From contig PDSJ01000015.1 of assembly GCA_002748425.1 (NCBI GenBank), forward strand, positions 95,894 to 159,893: a stretch of DNA of 64,000 nucleotides. Reading direction: 5' to 3'. Source of the stretch: a candidate division KSB3 bacterium (lineage in GTDB: Bacteria > Moduliflexota > Moduliflexia > Moduliflexales > Moduliflexaceae). The notes under the pieces were generated by a model that saw only the letters and a list, made by a program, of their open reading frames with translations, had not been told where the DNA came from and made no database searches. Position 1 is the first letter of the stretch; every line of letters begins with the position of its first letter. A program made the translations under genes and the position numbers. Below are positions 11,544 through 19,965 of this stretch, in pieces.

Positions 11544-13040
11544 GTGGCAGCCAAAAGCAGACTCGAAGTGTTGTTGGAGCGTAAAGCCTTTATGGGGATA
11601 CTGACTCCGCTGATTGCCATTACGCTGGCATTTATAGCAGGAGGATTTATTATCCTGATTTTCATTACAGGCTATGAGTTTACGGAAGATTCGCTTGCCC
11701 GCCTGAAAGCACAATCGTTCCCAGAGGAGATCTTGAAAACGCTGGAGGGCTTTACCGGACGCAGCTATGCCAGCCGTACAGATTTTAATGAAGCATTGTC
11801 AGCCTCGATTGCCAGCTTTCAAGTGACAGAGCAGACCTTGAAGCAGTTGAAAAAATCTCATGTCCCGGATGACATTTTGACGAATCTTCTTCCGCTTCAA
11901 GAAAGAGGCATTGAGAAAAAAAACAGATTTCTGAAAGCTGTCAGACGAGCGATCGGAAAAGATAATTACATCAAATACCGCGTCCTCATTAGCGAGAAGG
12001 CCGATCAGTACAAGGCATTGCGAGGAAAAATCATCCGGTCGGCATTGGTACGAGAGAATCCTCTCCGGATCTATGCTATTATTTTTCGAGAAGCCTTAGG
12101 CGACGTAGAGGGATGGGGAAATGTGCTTTTTCGTGCGACGCCGCTCATTTTTACCGGCCTGGCTGTCGCGATGGCTTTTCAATGTGGTCTGTTTAATATC
12201 GGTGGTGAAGGCCAGATGGTGATTGGAGGTTTTGCTATCACCTGGATAGGCTTTACCTTTTCTGGGATCCCGGCTGTGCTGCTGATTCCGCTCTGTATTC
12301 TTTCCGGAGCATTGGCCGGAGCCCTTTGGGGGGCGATCCCCGGCTATTTAAAGGCTCGGCTTGGTGTGCATGAGGTCGTGAACACCATCATGATGAATTG
12401 GATCGCCGTGTTTCTCGTGCAGTATCTTACGATGCGGTATAGATTGCCAAGTGATATGAAGCCGCAGACCGAGCCGATTGCAGAAGCGGCGCAGCTCTCG
12501 TTTATACACAAATACCTGCCCTTTTTTCCTGAACATATTCATCTGAACACTTCCATTCTTTTGGCGGTGGCTATGGTTATGCTGGTCTGGTATCTTTTCA
12601 GGTATACTAAACTCGGATATGAAATTAAGGCGGTGGGCCTGAATGCAAGCGCAGCGGAATGCGGGGGCATCAATGTCCCGAAGAGCTATGTGATTGCGAT
12701 GGCAATCAGCGGAGCGATCGCCGGTATGACCGGGGTCAACCAGGTTATGGGTGATCAACATGTCTTTCGCTACGATCTGTTCACTGAACTGGGATTTAAC
12801 GGTATCGGGGTCGCTTTAATCGGGAGAAACGATCCTGTCGGGGTCGTTTTAGGGGCGATTTTATTCAGCGTCCTGGAGTATGGCGGGTTCACTGTGAGCG
12901 TGATGACCGGAAATCGTGTCCCACGAGAAATCATTCTCATGCTGAAAGCCATTATTTTGATTTTTGTTGTTGTCAGCGGTGAACTGACCAAACGACTCAT
13001 GGTTTATTTGCAGAAGAAGAGAAAGGGGGAAGAGGAATGA
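11544..13040 (+). CDS. ABC importer permease with large N-terminal insertion
   Basis: A 498-residue inner-membrane permease of the BPD_transp_2 family. The core (from about residue 170) has the usual segments FTGLAVAMAFQCGLFNIGGEGQM, EVVNTIMMNW and GFNGIGVALIGRNDP. Unusually, TM1 (about 18-42) is followed by about 125 hydrophilic, partly helical residues (roughly 43-168) before the core. Family members usually have only a short loop there. The insertion is continuous in frame, so it is not a sequencing artefact by appearance. The GTG start at 11544 is 3 bp after the ATPase stop. The stop overlaps the next permease start (ATGA). Confidence 0.88.
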   Translation: MAAKSRLEVLLERKAFMGILTPLIAITLAFIAGGFIILIFITGYEFTEDSLARLKAQSFPEEILKTLEGFTGRSYASRTDFNEALSASIASFQVTEQTLKQLKKSHVPDDILTNLLPLQERGIEKKNRFLKAVRRAIGKDNYIKYRVLISEKADQYKALRGKIIRSALVRENPLRIYAIIFREALGDVEGWGNVLFRATPLIFTGLAVAMAFQCGLFNIGGEGQMVIGGFAITWIGFTFSGIPAVLLIPLCILSGALAGALWGAIPGYLKARLGVHEVVNTIMMNWIAVFLVQYLTMRYRLPSDMKPQTEPIAEAAQLSFIHKYLPFFPEHIHLNTSILLAVAMVMLVWYLFRYTKLGYEIKAVGLNASAAECGGINVPKSYVIAMAISGAIAGMTGVNQVMGDQHVFRYDLFTELGFNGIGVALIGRNDPVGVVLGAILFSVLEYGGFTVSVMTGNRVPREIILMLKAIILIFVVVSGELTKRLMVYLQKKRKGEEE

Positions 13041-13903
13041 GTGGATTATACGCAATACTGGCGTCTGCAATACGTCTGGCTGTCCCGTATACACTGGCGG
13101 GGCTGGGAGGGACGTATTCCGAACGTTCCGGCGTGGTGAATATCGGTCTGGAAGGCATGATGCTCACCGGTGCGTTCACGGCTGTTGCTGCTGCCAATTT
13201 GTCAGGGAGCCCCTGGCTGGGCCTCCTGGCCGCGATTGTCGCCGGAATGTTATTGGGCTTTATCCATGCTATTGTCTGTGTCAGCCTGAAGTCGAATCAG
13301 ATCGTCAGCGGCGTGGCGATCAATATTTTTGCGTCAGGGGCCACTGTCTTTTTCTCATGGCTCCTGTTTAATTTGACACAGATTCAGCTGGAAGGTAAGC
13401 TGGTCGTGCCGTTTACCAGCCTGCCTCCGATCTTGCCGCTGACAGTGCTGATCGTCATCGCTTCACATGTCATTTTGTTCAAAACCACGTTTGGGTTACG
13501 GCTGCGAGCTGTGGGAGAACATCCCAAAGCTGCTGATACTCTGGGCATTAATGTGTATAAAATGCGCTACATGGGGGTGATGATCAGTGGCGGTCTCGGG
13601 GGCCTCGCTGGAGCATTCCTGTCACTGGAGCACGCTCATTATTTTGTGAAAGGGATGAGCGGCGGAAAAGGATTTATTGGTATGGCTGCGATGATTTTCG
13701 GGAAATGGACAGCCTTTGGAACGGCAGGTGCCGGACTGCTGTTCGGCCTGGGTGAAGCAATCTCGCTCCGTGTCTCATCAGTCGGCATTCCACCACAGTT
13801 CATTGATATGATTCCCTATATCCTCACCATGTTCGTCCTGGCAGGCGTTGTCGGGCGGGCAACTGCCCCTGCGGCTGACGGCATTCCCTACGAAAAGGAA
13901 TAA
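13037..13903 (+). CDS. ABC importer permease, nucleoside type
   Basis: A 288-residue integral membrane protein with about eight hydrophobic segments. It contains the BPD_transp_2 signatures YSERSGVVNIGLEGMML, LKSNQIVSGVAIN and GGLGGLAGAFLSLE. It should pair with the larger permease as the second half of the translocation pore. It starts by a 4-bp overlap with that gene and is the last gene of the nucleoside import operon, followed by a strong hairpin. Confidence 0.93.
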   Translation: MSGLYAILASAIRLAVPYTLAGLGGTYSERSGVVNIGLEGMMLTGAFTAVAAANLSGSPWLGLLAAIVAGMLLGFIHAIVCVSLKSNQIVSGVAINIFASGATVFFSWLLFNLTQIQLEGKLVVPFTSLPPILPLTVLIVIASHVILFKTTFGLRLRAVGEHPKAADTLGINVYKMRYMGVMISGGLGGLAGAFLSLEHAHYFVKGMSGGKGFIGMAAMIFGKWTAFGTAGAGLLFGLGEAISLRVSSVGIPPQFIDMIPYILTMFVLAGVVGRATAPAADGIPYEKE

Positions 13904-13915
13904 CGAGACGATCCT

Positions 13916-13952
13916 GCCACCTGAAAGGGAGCAAGTATATTTTTCAGGTGGC
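13916..13952 (+). terminator. Hairpin closing the nucleoside importer operon
   Basis: A perfect 11-bp inverted repeat, GCCACCTGAAA (13916-13926) and TTTCAGGTGGC (13942-13952), lies 12 bp after the last permease stop. Only TTGAAAT follows, so it may act with Rho or as a 3'-end stabiliser rather than as a classic terminator. Confidence 0.5.
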
Positions 13953-14199
13953 TTGAAATCGGCTGTCATGCCGAATTCTCAGAATGCTCACGCAGAAAAA
14001 GCTTGCTAAAAATCAACAAGGGCTGAAAGACTTTAAGTAGAAAATACACTGAGTGTGTCAATACAGTCCAAAGAGGATACCGTCGAAGTTTTTTTATCGC
14101 AGTGCTGTGGCAGTGTTCTGAAGCCCATAATTATTCGCAGGACACAGCCATGGAACGTATAACGTGGATGACGTGTTTGTTATAAAAAAGGAGATGTTT

Positions 14200-15099
14200 A
14201 TGAGGATACAAAACCGTACTTTGCTTCTGTTCAGCATGCTGTTTCTGGTCTTGGGAACTTTTCTCAGCGCGTGCTCGAATGACGATGACGACGATTCACC
14301 GAATGTCATGTCGCAATTTCGTTGTGGGGATATGCAGGGGTCTCTCCGTTCCAGTCCGACGCTGACGGACTTCAGCCAGCTGAACATTATTAACGGCGAG
14401 CCAGCCTCACTCAGCCAATGGCCCTGGATAGCAGCTTTAGTGTATCGCGGCAACGGCATTTATGAAGGTTTTCATTGCGGCGGAACCTTGATCCATCCGA
14501 ACTGGGTGCTGACGGCTGCGCATTGTATCAATGGCGATTCTGTCGATGTGGTGCTGGGGACGGACAGCCTGACGAATCCATTATCAACGATGGAACAGAT
14601 TGCCGTGGTGGAGAAAATCCCTCATCCGAATTACAATGATGTGACCACTGAAAACGATATCGCCTTGTATCGCCTGGCAACTCCGTCGTCAAAATCGCCT
14701 GCCTCGATCGATTGGAATAATCGCGGACAGGCAGGAGTCGCTTCGCAGGTGGCGGGATGGGGACTCACCAATCCGAGCGGTGATACAGCATCGCCGAGTT
14801 TGCTTCAGGTGACGTTACCGATTGTTCCGCAGGCAACCTGTAATCAGACGATGAGCAGCTATCTTAATCAAGCGGATCCTATCTACCCCGGTATGATGTG
14901 CGCGGGTTATATCGAAGGCGGCAGAGACTCCTGTTCCGGTGACAGTGGTGGACCTTTGCTGGTTGATGGTTATATTACTGGCCTTGTCAGTTGGGGGCCA
15001 ACCGAATGCGGTGTTCCCGGAGCATACGGGGTATACACACGTGTTTCCGATTATGCCGCCTGGATATCCTCCATCATTTGCAGCCGCGAGGCCAGTTGA
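14200..15099 (+). CDS. Trypsin-like S1 serine protease, lipoprotein
   Basis: A 299-residue predicted lipoprotein. A hydrophobic segment ends in the lipobox FLSAC, followed by an Asp-rich stretch. The protease domain begins with IINGEPASLSQWPW. The catalytic triad is in TAAHC (His), ENDIALYRL (Asp) and GDSGGP (Ser). The Asp in GRDSCSGDSGGP corresponds to trypsin Asp189 and predicts cleavage after Lys or Arg. Several cysteines occupy conserved disulfide positions. AAAAAGGAG about 7 nt upstream favours ATG 14200 over ATG 14194 or GTG 14164. It stands alone, convergent with the patatin operon. Its target is unknown. Confidence 0.9.
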   Translation: MRIQNRTLLLFSMLFLVLGTFLSACSNDDDDDSPNVMSQFRCGDMQGSLRSSPTLTDFSQLNIINGEPASLSQWPWIAALVYRGNGIYEGFHCGGTLIHPNWVLTAAHCINGDSVDVVLGTDSLTNPLSTMEQIAVVEKIPHPNYNDVTTENDIALYRLATPSSKSPASIDWNNRGQAGVASQVAGWGLTNPSGDTASPSLLQVTLPIVPQATCNQTMSSYLNQADPIYPGMMCAGYIEGGRDSCSGDSGGPLLVDGYITGLVSWGPTECGVPGAYGVYTRVSDYAAWISSIICSREAS

Positions 15100-15135
15100 A
15101 ACAGACATGGCATCGTCGTTGAAAAATCTGAAGAT

Positions 15136-17076
15136 TTAAATCTTTCGATATAAGCGGCGGTCGTTGATGACGCTTTGTAACTGAGGCAGTGACTCTTCGG
15201 CCGCTTTTTGACCGGCTTCGATGATATCTTCCATTTTGCTGAAATCGTTCCACGTATAACCGACTAAGTCCGGAGTGATCGTGACGTCGGCGATCGTCCC
15301 TTTGCCGGTACTGATTTCGTATTGCAGGTTTTGAAAAGAGCGGGTGATGATATCGACAAGCTTTAGATTGTCAGCATAGCCTACCAGACTTTGATAATCT
15401 TTCGGTGGTGCTGTATAGCTTGGAGTCAGCGGAGCAAAGCTGTTGACCCCGATTAAAATATCAGCACCCATCTCCAGCAAATCACTGGTTGGAACGGGAT
15501 TAATGGTAGAACCGTCTATCAGAAACTTTCCATTATAGTTGACCGGTTGAAAAATGCCCGGCATCGCCAACGCAGCTTCGAGCGCTTTCAGGAGCGAACC
15601 GCTGTTGAGCGGCACTTCCTGGCCAGCGTCCAGTGCCATCGTAATGATGCGCAGAGGGATTTTCAAGTCGTGAAAAGTGAGACTGGTCGGAAGATAGTTC
15701 CCAAGCAATTTAAAGATTCTGTCGTTTTTCAGCAAGCCGCCTCGCAGGAGACATACGTCTTTGATTGACAGAAGGGGAAGATACTTTCGGAGATCCAATA
15801 TCATGCTTTCGATCTCTGTGGCGCTCCTGCCTAAGGCGTAAAGCGACCCAACAACCGCGCCGACATTGCTCCCAGCGATCATATCGATCGGGATATTGTG
15901 CTCTTCCAACATTTTTAAAATGCCGACATGTGAGATACCGCGAGCTGCCATGCCGCCTAAGGCAAGACCGATACGCATGTCGGCGACATGCCTGGCAATA
16001 CGATCGATCGTTTTACTGCGCTCACTGTCCGGGCTCTTGCTGACGATAATCTCGCCTTCTTCGTAGAAATGCTGTTCCTCAAGCTGCCCTGACGGAATAA
16101 TCAGAGGTGCAGATTCGCTGAGATGTGCCTGTCCCTGGGAGTCAATGTCCTGGGAGAAATAATATGTTGTAATCAGCTCCTGATGATCGAACATGCCGCA
16201 GATCGGCTCCTTTCCGAAGGGAGAAAGCAGAACCACCCGATCCGAAAGGTCAAGGGCCTCAAAAGTATTGTTGCTGATTTCGGCAGACGTATTGATGATG
16301 ATATATTGAAAAAGGGTTTTCAAAATACCTAAAATGCCAGCAATTTTTTCGCGTGAGACCCGTCCGTGCTGCAAATGCTCCTCAGAAATCGTCAGCAGCT
16401 CGAAGCCAGTGCTATGCGCACATAAAAGGGATGTTATACATTCTTCGTTAATGTCCTGTGTTCCAAAAGACTGCCCCTGATTCATTTTCAGAATTTGGGC
16501 GATGCTGGGAGCGCCTATCGTCATATCGAGAATCGCAACAGGCTGCGCGGTCTGACGATGGAGACTTACTGCCAGATTGACAGCTACAAAAGTTTTTATG
16601 GAGACTTTTTTCGGGCTGTAGATCGAAATGATTTGGCTGTGCTTAGGCTGCTGATGAAACATTCTGAGGGCTCTCCGCTGAATTCGAAGATCGATAGTGC
16701 GGACGACATTGTGCATCACAGTGGCATTCCGTTCCACTAAATTGTAAAAACTTTGCCGCCCTAAGAGCAGAACTTCAGCGTCGATGACGGCTTCCGCTGT
16801 AATCGCGCGCGGCTCATTCGTGAGGAGCGCAGTTTCTCCAAAAAAGTCGCCCGCGTTCAGATAGCCTAGAGTTTCAGTGTAGGGCCCCTCAGTGATCATC
16901 AGTTTGACTTGCCCTGAAAGCAGGAGATAGAGACAGGAACCACTTTCGCCTTCCTTGCAGATTGGGGCACTTCTTGGGTAATACTCTTGCCTCATGGTTG
17001 GAAGAATACGGCGTAATTCAGAGACATTGACATCAGCGAATAATGCATTTTTCCGAAGATCAGAGACTGTGATCAC
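15136..17076 (-). CDS. cNMP-binding / ParA-like / patatin fusion, probable pseudoenzyme
   Basis: A 646-residue, three-part protein related to the neuropathy-target-esterase family. Residues 1-130 are a cNMP-binding beta-barrel (FFGETALL, RAITAEA). Residues 148-300 resemble a MinD/CpaE-type ATPase (IISIYSP, FVAVNLAVSL, AILDM), but the P-loop is broken: PKKVSIKTF replaces the Gly-rich GGVGKT. Residues 368-600 are a patatin domain. Its oxyanion motif reads GGMAARG, and the GxSxG nucleophile position is Asn404 in IAGSNVG. The dyad Asp521 (IDGS) remains. It is therefore probably catalytically inactive and may act as a cNMP-dependent binding protein. Start is GTG 17076 with no clear ribosome-binding site. 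It is last in a three-gene operon. Confidence 0.85.
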   Translation of the reverse strand: MITVSDLRKNALFADVNVSELRRILPTMRQEYYPRSAPICKEGESGSCLYLLLSGQVKLMITEGPYTETLGYLNAGDFFGETALLTNEPRAITAEAVIDAEVLLLGRQSFYNLVERNATVMHNVVRTIDLRIQRRALRMFHQQPKHSQIISIYSPKKVSIKTFVAVNLAVSLHRQTAQPVAILDMTIGAPSIAQILKMNQGQSFGTQDINEECITSLLCAHSTGFELLTISEEHLQHGRVSREKIAGILGILKTLFQYIIINTSAEISNNTFEALDLSDRVVLLSPFGKEPICGMFDHQELITTYYFSQDIDSQGQAHLSESAPLIIPSGQLEEQHFYEEGEIIVSKSPDSERSKTIDRIARHVADMRIGLALGGMAARGISHVGILKMLEEHNIPIDMIAGSNVGAVVGSLYALGRSATEIESMILDLRKYLPLLSIKDVCLLRGGLLKNDRIFKLLGNYLPTSLTFHDLKIPLRIITMALDAGQEVPLNSGSLLKALEAALAMPGIFQPVNYNGKFLIDGSTINPVPTSDLLEMGADILIGVNSFAPLTPSYTAPPKDYQSLVGYADNLKLVDIITRSFQNLQYEISTGKGTIADVTITPDLVGYTWNDFSKMEDIIEAGQKAAEESLPQLQSVINDRRLYRKI

Positions 17077-17131
17077 GAGTGTATGATGGACGCAGCGTCT
17101 GGCGATCTTTCAGCCGCCAGACACTGCGGGC

Positions 17132-17905
17132 CTATGAGTTAGGGTTCGCACAACGTAAGACCACCCATTTCATCGGTTGGCCAAATGGCATTCGTTCCGG
17201 GTTTGCCCTTCCAAAGGAAAATACACCTTCTTGCCACTCGACCATCGTTTGAAGAGCTTTGGTGCCTTGCAGACGTTTTTTGGGGCGACTGGTGGGATCG
17301 ACCAGAATGATATGAGTGATTTCTCCATGACGAAGATGCATTGAACCGGTTTGTCTGGTCACCGGGTTAGTCAACGTCGCAAAACCGGATGCATTCACCA
17401 GGCTCAGCATTTGAAGGAGCGACGGAAGGTGCTCTTCTTTCAAATTGGCAAGCAAAGTGGTATTTTTTTTCTTTAAGACACCGACACTGGACTTGATCAA
17501 CCGATCGAGCACCAAGCGCAGATCGTCCAGAAAAGTATTTAAAGAGCCGATGTTGGTCGGCTCGACGAGATATTCGATGTTAGCATCGGCAAAGTCCTCT
17601 GCCACGTCATCCACCTGGCTTGCCTGCACAATGAAGACTGTTGGGATTCGGCCTGAAGCAGTGGTGCTGGCGATTGAACGGATCTTGCGATGAACGCTTA
17701 AGACCTCTTTCAGAGCAAAATTCCCCAGTTCGACGAAGAGTAAATCCGGCAAAAAAGCGCCGTTTTCTTCGACCTGATTGATCAGGTCCTGCAATGCATC
17801 ACTTAGGGACGGCAACAGGAGCACTTCATGTTCAGCTAATTCCAAAACTTTTTTAATATACTGATGAAGCTCGGCGCGAGCATCAACCAACATGATTCTT
17901 GCCAC
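17132..17905 (-). CDS. Pseudo-receiver plus DUF4388 (PATAN) protein
   Basis: A 257-residue regulator. The N-terminal half resembles a CheY-like receiver, but the acidic pocket is reduced to one Asp (MLVDA) and the phosphoacceptor position is Glu (LLFVELGNF), so phosphorylation is unlikely. The C-terminal half (LANLKEEHLPSLLQMLSLV, then SMHLRHGEITHI and the WQEGVFSF segment) is a DUF4388/PATAN domain, typical of deltaproteobacterial and cyanobacterial regulators. I prefer GTG 17905, which follows GGAGGGAGGG, over ATG 17926. It lies 63 bp after the receiver gene and 55 bp before the patatin-like gene. Confidence 0.8.
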   Translation of the reverse strand: MARIMLVDARAELHQYIKKVLELAEHEVLLLPSLSDALQDLINQVEENGAFLPDLLFVELGNFALKEVLSVHRKIRSIASTTASGRIPTVFIVQASQVDDVAEDFADANIEYLVEPTNIGSLNTFLDDLRLVLDRLIKSSVGVLKKKNTTLLANLKEEHLPSLLQMLSLVNASGFATLTNPVTRQTGSMHLRHGEITHIILVDPTSRPKKRLQGTKALQTMVEWQEGVFSFGRANPERMPFGQPMKWVVLRCANPNS

Positions 17906-17968
17906 AAGCGTCCCTCCCTCCGGCATTCTCTCTGGAAACTTCTGTTTGGGTAATGTGTCTGATTCCGC

Positions 17969-18358
17969 TCACCTTTCCCCCAGGATGGCTTTGATCTTTC
18001 TGACAAGCTGGGCAATACAGGATTTCATATCCTGATCTTTTCGCACATAACCGCGGGCTCCAGAGAGTTCGACGGCTTGTTTGATTTCTTCTTCCGGCTT
18101 GGCTGAAAAAATGACGATCGGGATGTGTTCTGTTTCATCCATACCGCTTAACATAATTCCAAGATCTTCTCCCTCAAGCGACGGGAGGTTCAAATCCAGG
18201 ATAATGAGATCCGGTTTTTTCTCCATTTGCAGAATCTGGATGTGGCCGGATTCCGCGTCTTCTGCAAACACAATATTAAAGCCATGCTTTTTTAATTCTT
18301 TTGATAAAATAGCCCGTGCAAACTGGCTATCCTCTACGATCACGAGAGTTCTCGGCAT
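17969..18358 (-). CDS. Single-domain response regulator
   Basis: A 129-residue CheY-like receiver. The acidic pair is in IVEDSQ, the phosphoacceptor Asp in LIILDLNLP, the switch Ser in VIFSAK and the conserved Lys in GYVRKDQ, so it should be phosphorylatable. There is no output domain. The ATG at 18358 follows AAGGAG; open sequence upstream to 18568 lacks similarity. It heads an operon with a pseudo-receiver and the patatin-like fusion, which suggests it is the input of that pathway. No histidine kinase is encoded nearby. Confidence 0.9.
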   Translation of the reverse strand: MPRTLVIVEDSQFARAILSKELKKHGFNIVFAEDAESGHIQILQMEKKPDLIILDLNLPSLEGEDLGIMLSGMDETEHIPIVIFSAKPEEEIKQAVELSGARGYVRKDQDMKSCIAQLVRKIKAILGER

Positions 18359-18789
18359 ATCATTCTCCTTCACAGTATCTATCCCTGATCTTTTGACACA
18401 AGGATCTGATTTTGGTATAAGAGTACACCCGATATGCACAGTATAAGCACCCCTGAAAATGGTCAACTGAAAATTCCGAGTTTTTTTCGTTAATGCTGAT
18501 TCCCCTGCAGCAAAGTTCTCCCATGCTGTACAGTCTCTGAAGGTCGAGGCAGCGTTGCAGAAATACAAGTGTGCCGCGTTTCAGTGGAATTCACGGTTTG
18601 TCATGCGCGGTTGAAAAATTACCGGCTTGAACGCTTCTGTTTTTTGTGAAGAGTCTGTAGAGATGGAGACGTCAGAGGGATTTGATACGGTTTTTGCCTT
18701 GACAAAGGTCTTCAGTGCATGCTTGAGTGACACAGGGCGTGTTGAATGTAGAGGGGTGAGAGTCTTGAAACTATCTGGAAGGCAAACTT
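18359..18789. other. Divergent intergenic region, receiver / SH3b protein
   Basis: A 431-bp gap. It contains a strong plus-strand promoter at 18393-18421 (listed separately). On the minus strand, TTGACC with a 15-bp spacer and TATACT (about 18436-18462) could drive the receiver gene. A plus-strand open frame at 18627-18950 overlaps the next gene and shows no family similarity, so it is not annotated. Confidence 0.5.
18393..18421 (+). promoter_or_regulatory. Strong sigma70-type promoter with long leader
   Basis: TTGACA (18393-18398), exactly 17 bp, TATAAG (18416-18421). The next plus-strand gene starts only at 18790, leaving a leader of about 360 nt, or a separate small RNA. Confidence 0.6.
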
Positions 18790-19893
18790 ATGAGGCTTTT
18801 GTTATGCAGTATAGTGTTGAGCGCCTGGGGATGTCTGCTGGGCTCTCAGAATGGATATGGCGAAAGCATCGTGATTCAGGGCGAGCGTGTGAACGTCCGG
18901 TCTGGTCCGGGACGCACATTCGAAGTGGTCGAGTTCGTCAATCGGGATGAAAGGTTTGAATTACTGGAAAAACAGAACGGATGGCTGAAAATCAGCGTGG
19001 AAGGAACTCTGGGGTGGATTCCTCAAAAAGCCGTTGATGCTGACAATGATTCGCTCGAACGTTTACTTAAAGAAGCGGATAATTATTTTTTTATTCAACA
19101 ATTCACAACGCCCCCGGAGGCCAATGCATACGATCTCTATCGTGAGGTGTTGCAGCGTGATCCTGACAACAGCCACGCTTTGCAGCGCATTCAACAAATG
19201 ACGGCGACGTATAAACGCTGGGCCGATGTGGCGTATAGTCGTCATGAAGATGAAAAAGCAAAGATATTTTATCAGCGCTATCTTTTTCTCGGTCCGGACG
19301 ACGCCAGTGTCCGACAGCGTCTGGAAGACTTGGCCGCAAGGACTCTGGTGCTCGGCGGTGCGCGGAGAAAACTGCATTTGAGGAGCCGACCTGCTACAGT
19401 TGAATCGCCGCAGCTTCGCCGAATGCTGATACACTACAGCTTCCACCACCCGGCAGACTGGGGGAAATTCGGGTTCTCTCCCAGTATCAGTGGAGCTATG
19501 CAGCATGACTATGTTCGCAAAGATTTTGGGGACCTTCCAGTGCTGCTCGATCGTACGACACGGTTGATGTGGCAGCGGCCCGTTGGACTGGAGGAAATGA
19601 ATTGGATGCAGTCAATGCAGCATATCGCTCACTTGAATGCCACAAATGCCGGGGGCTTTTCTGACTGGCGGCTTCCAACGCTCGAGGAGCTTGCGTCGCT
19701 GATGGAAACGCGTAAAAACGAAAGCGGTCTTTATTTATCATCGCATTTTGGCTCAGCGCCGTTGTGGTGCTGGAGTGCCGACCAAAGCTCTGAACCCGGA
19801 AAAGCGTGGTTTATCAGCTTTCACAGCGGCGGCATCGGGACACATGCTGTCGAAGATCACGCGTTCGTTCTGGCTGTCCGCAGCCTGAAATAA
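18790..19893 (+). CDS. SH3b and DUF1566 (Lcl C-terminal) secreted protein
   Basis: A 367-residue exported protein with an N-terminal signal segment. An SH3b domain follows at about 28-85 (GERVNVRSGPGRTFEVVEFV, GWLKI, GWIPQKAV). A helical TPR-like middle (about 95-185) and a C-terminal DUF1566 domain (LLDRTTRLMWQR, GGFSDWRLPTLEEL, CWSAD) complete it. SH3b domains often bind peptidoglycan or peptides, and DUF1566 has a lectin-like fold. A role at the cell wall is inferred; no enzyme active site is visible. GGAAGG precedes the ATG. Confidence 0.8.
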   Translation: MRLLLCSIVLSAWGCLLGSQNGYGESIVIQGERVNVRSGPGRTFEVVEFVNRDERFELLEKQNGWLKISVEGTLGWIPQKAVDADNDSLERLLKEADNYFFIQQFTTPPEANAYDLYREVLQRDPDNSHALQRIQQMTATYKRWADVAYSRHEDEKAKIFYQRYLFLGPDDASVRQRLEDLAARTLVLGGARRKLHLRSRPATVESPQLRRMLIHYSFHHPADWGKFGFSPSISGAMQHDYVRKDFGDLPVLLDRTTRLMWQRPVGLEEMNWMQSMQHIAHLNATNAGGFSDWRLPTLEELASLMETRKNESGLYLSSHFGSAPLWCWSADQSSEPGKAWFISFHSGGIGTHAVEDHAFVLAVRSLK

Positions 19894-19965
19894 GGTTTCT
19901 TGCATTGGCGTGAGAACAGCGTAAACGCCTCTAAGCACTCACAATGACAGATTGGGTACAGTGTT

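Noticed and set aside
18627..18950. Open plus-strand frame before the SH3b gene
   Set aside because: It overlaps the real gene in another frame, has low similarity to anything and no good ribosome-binding site.
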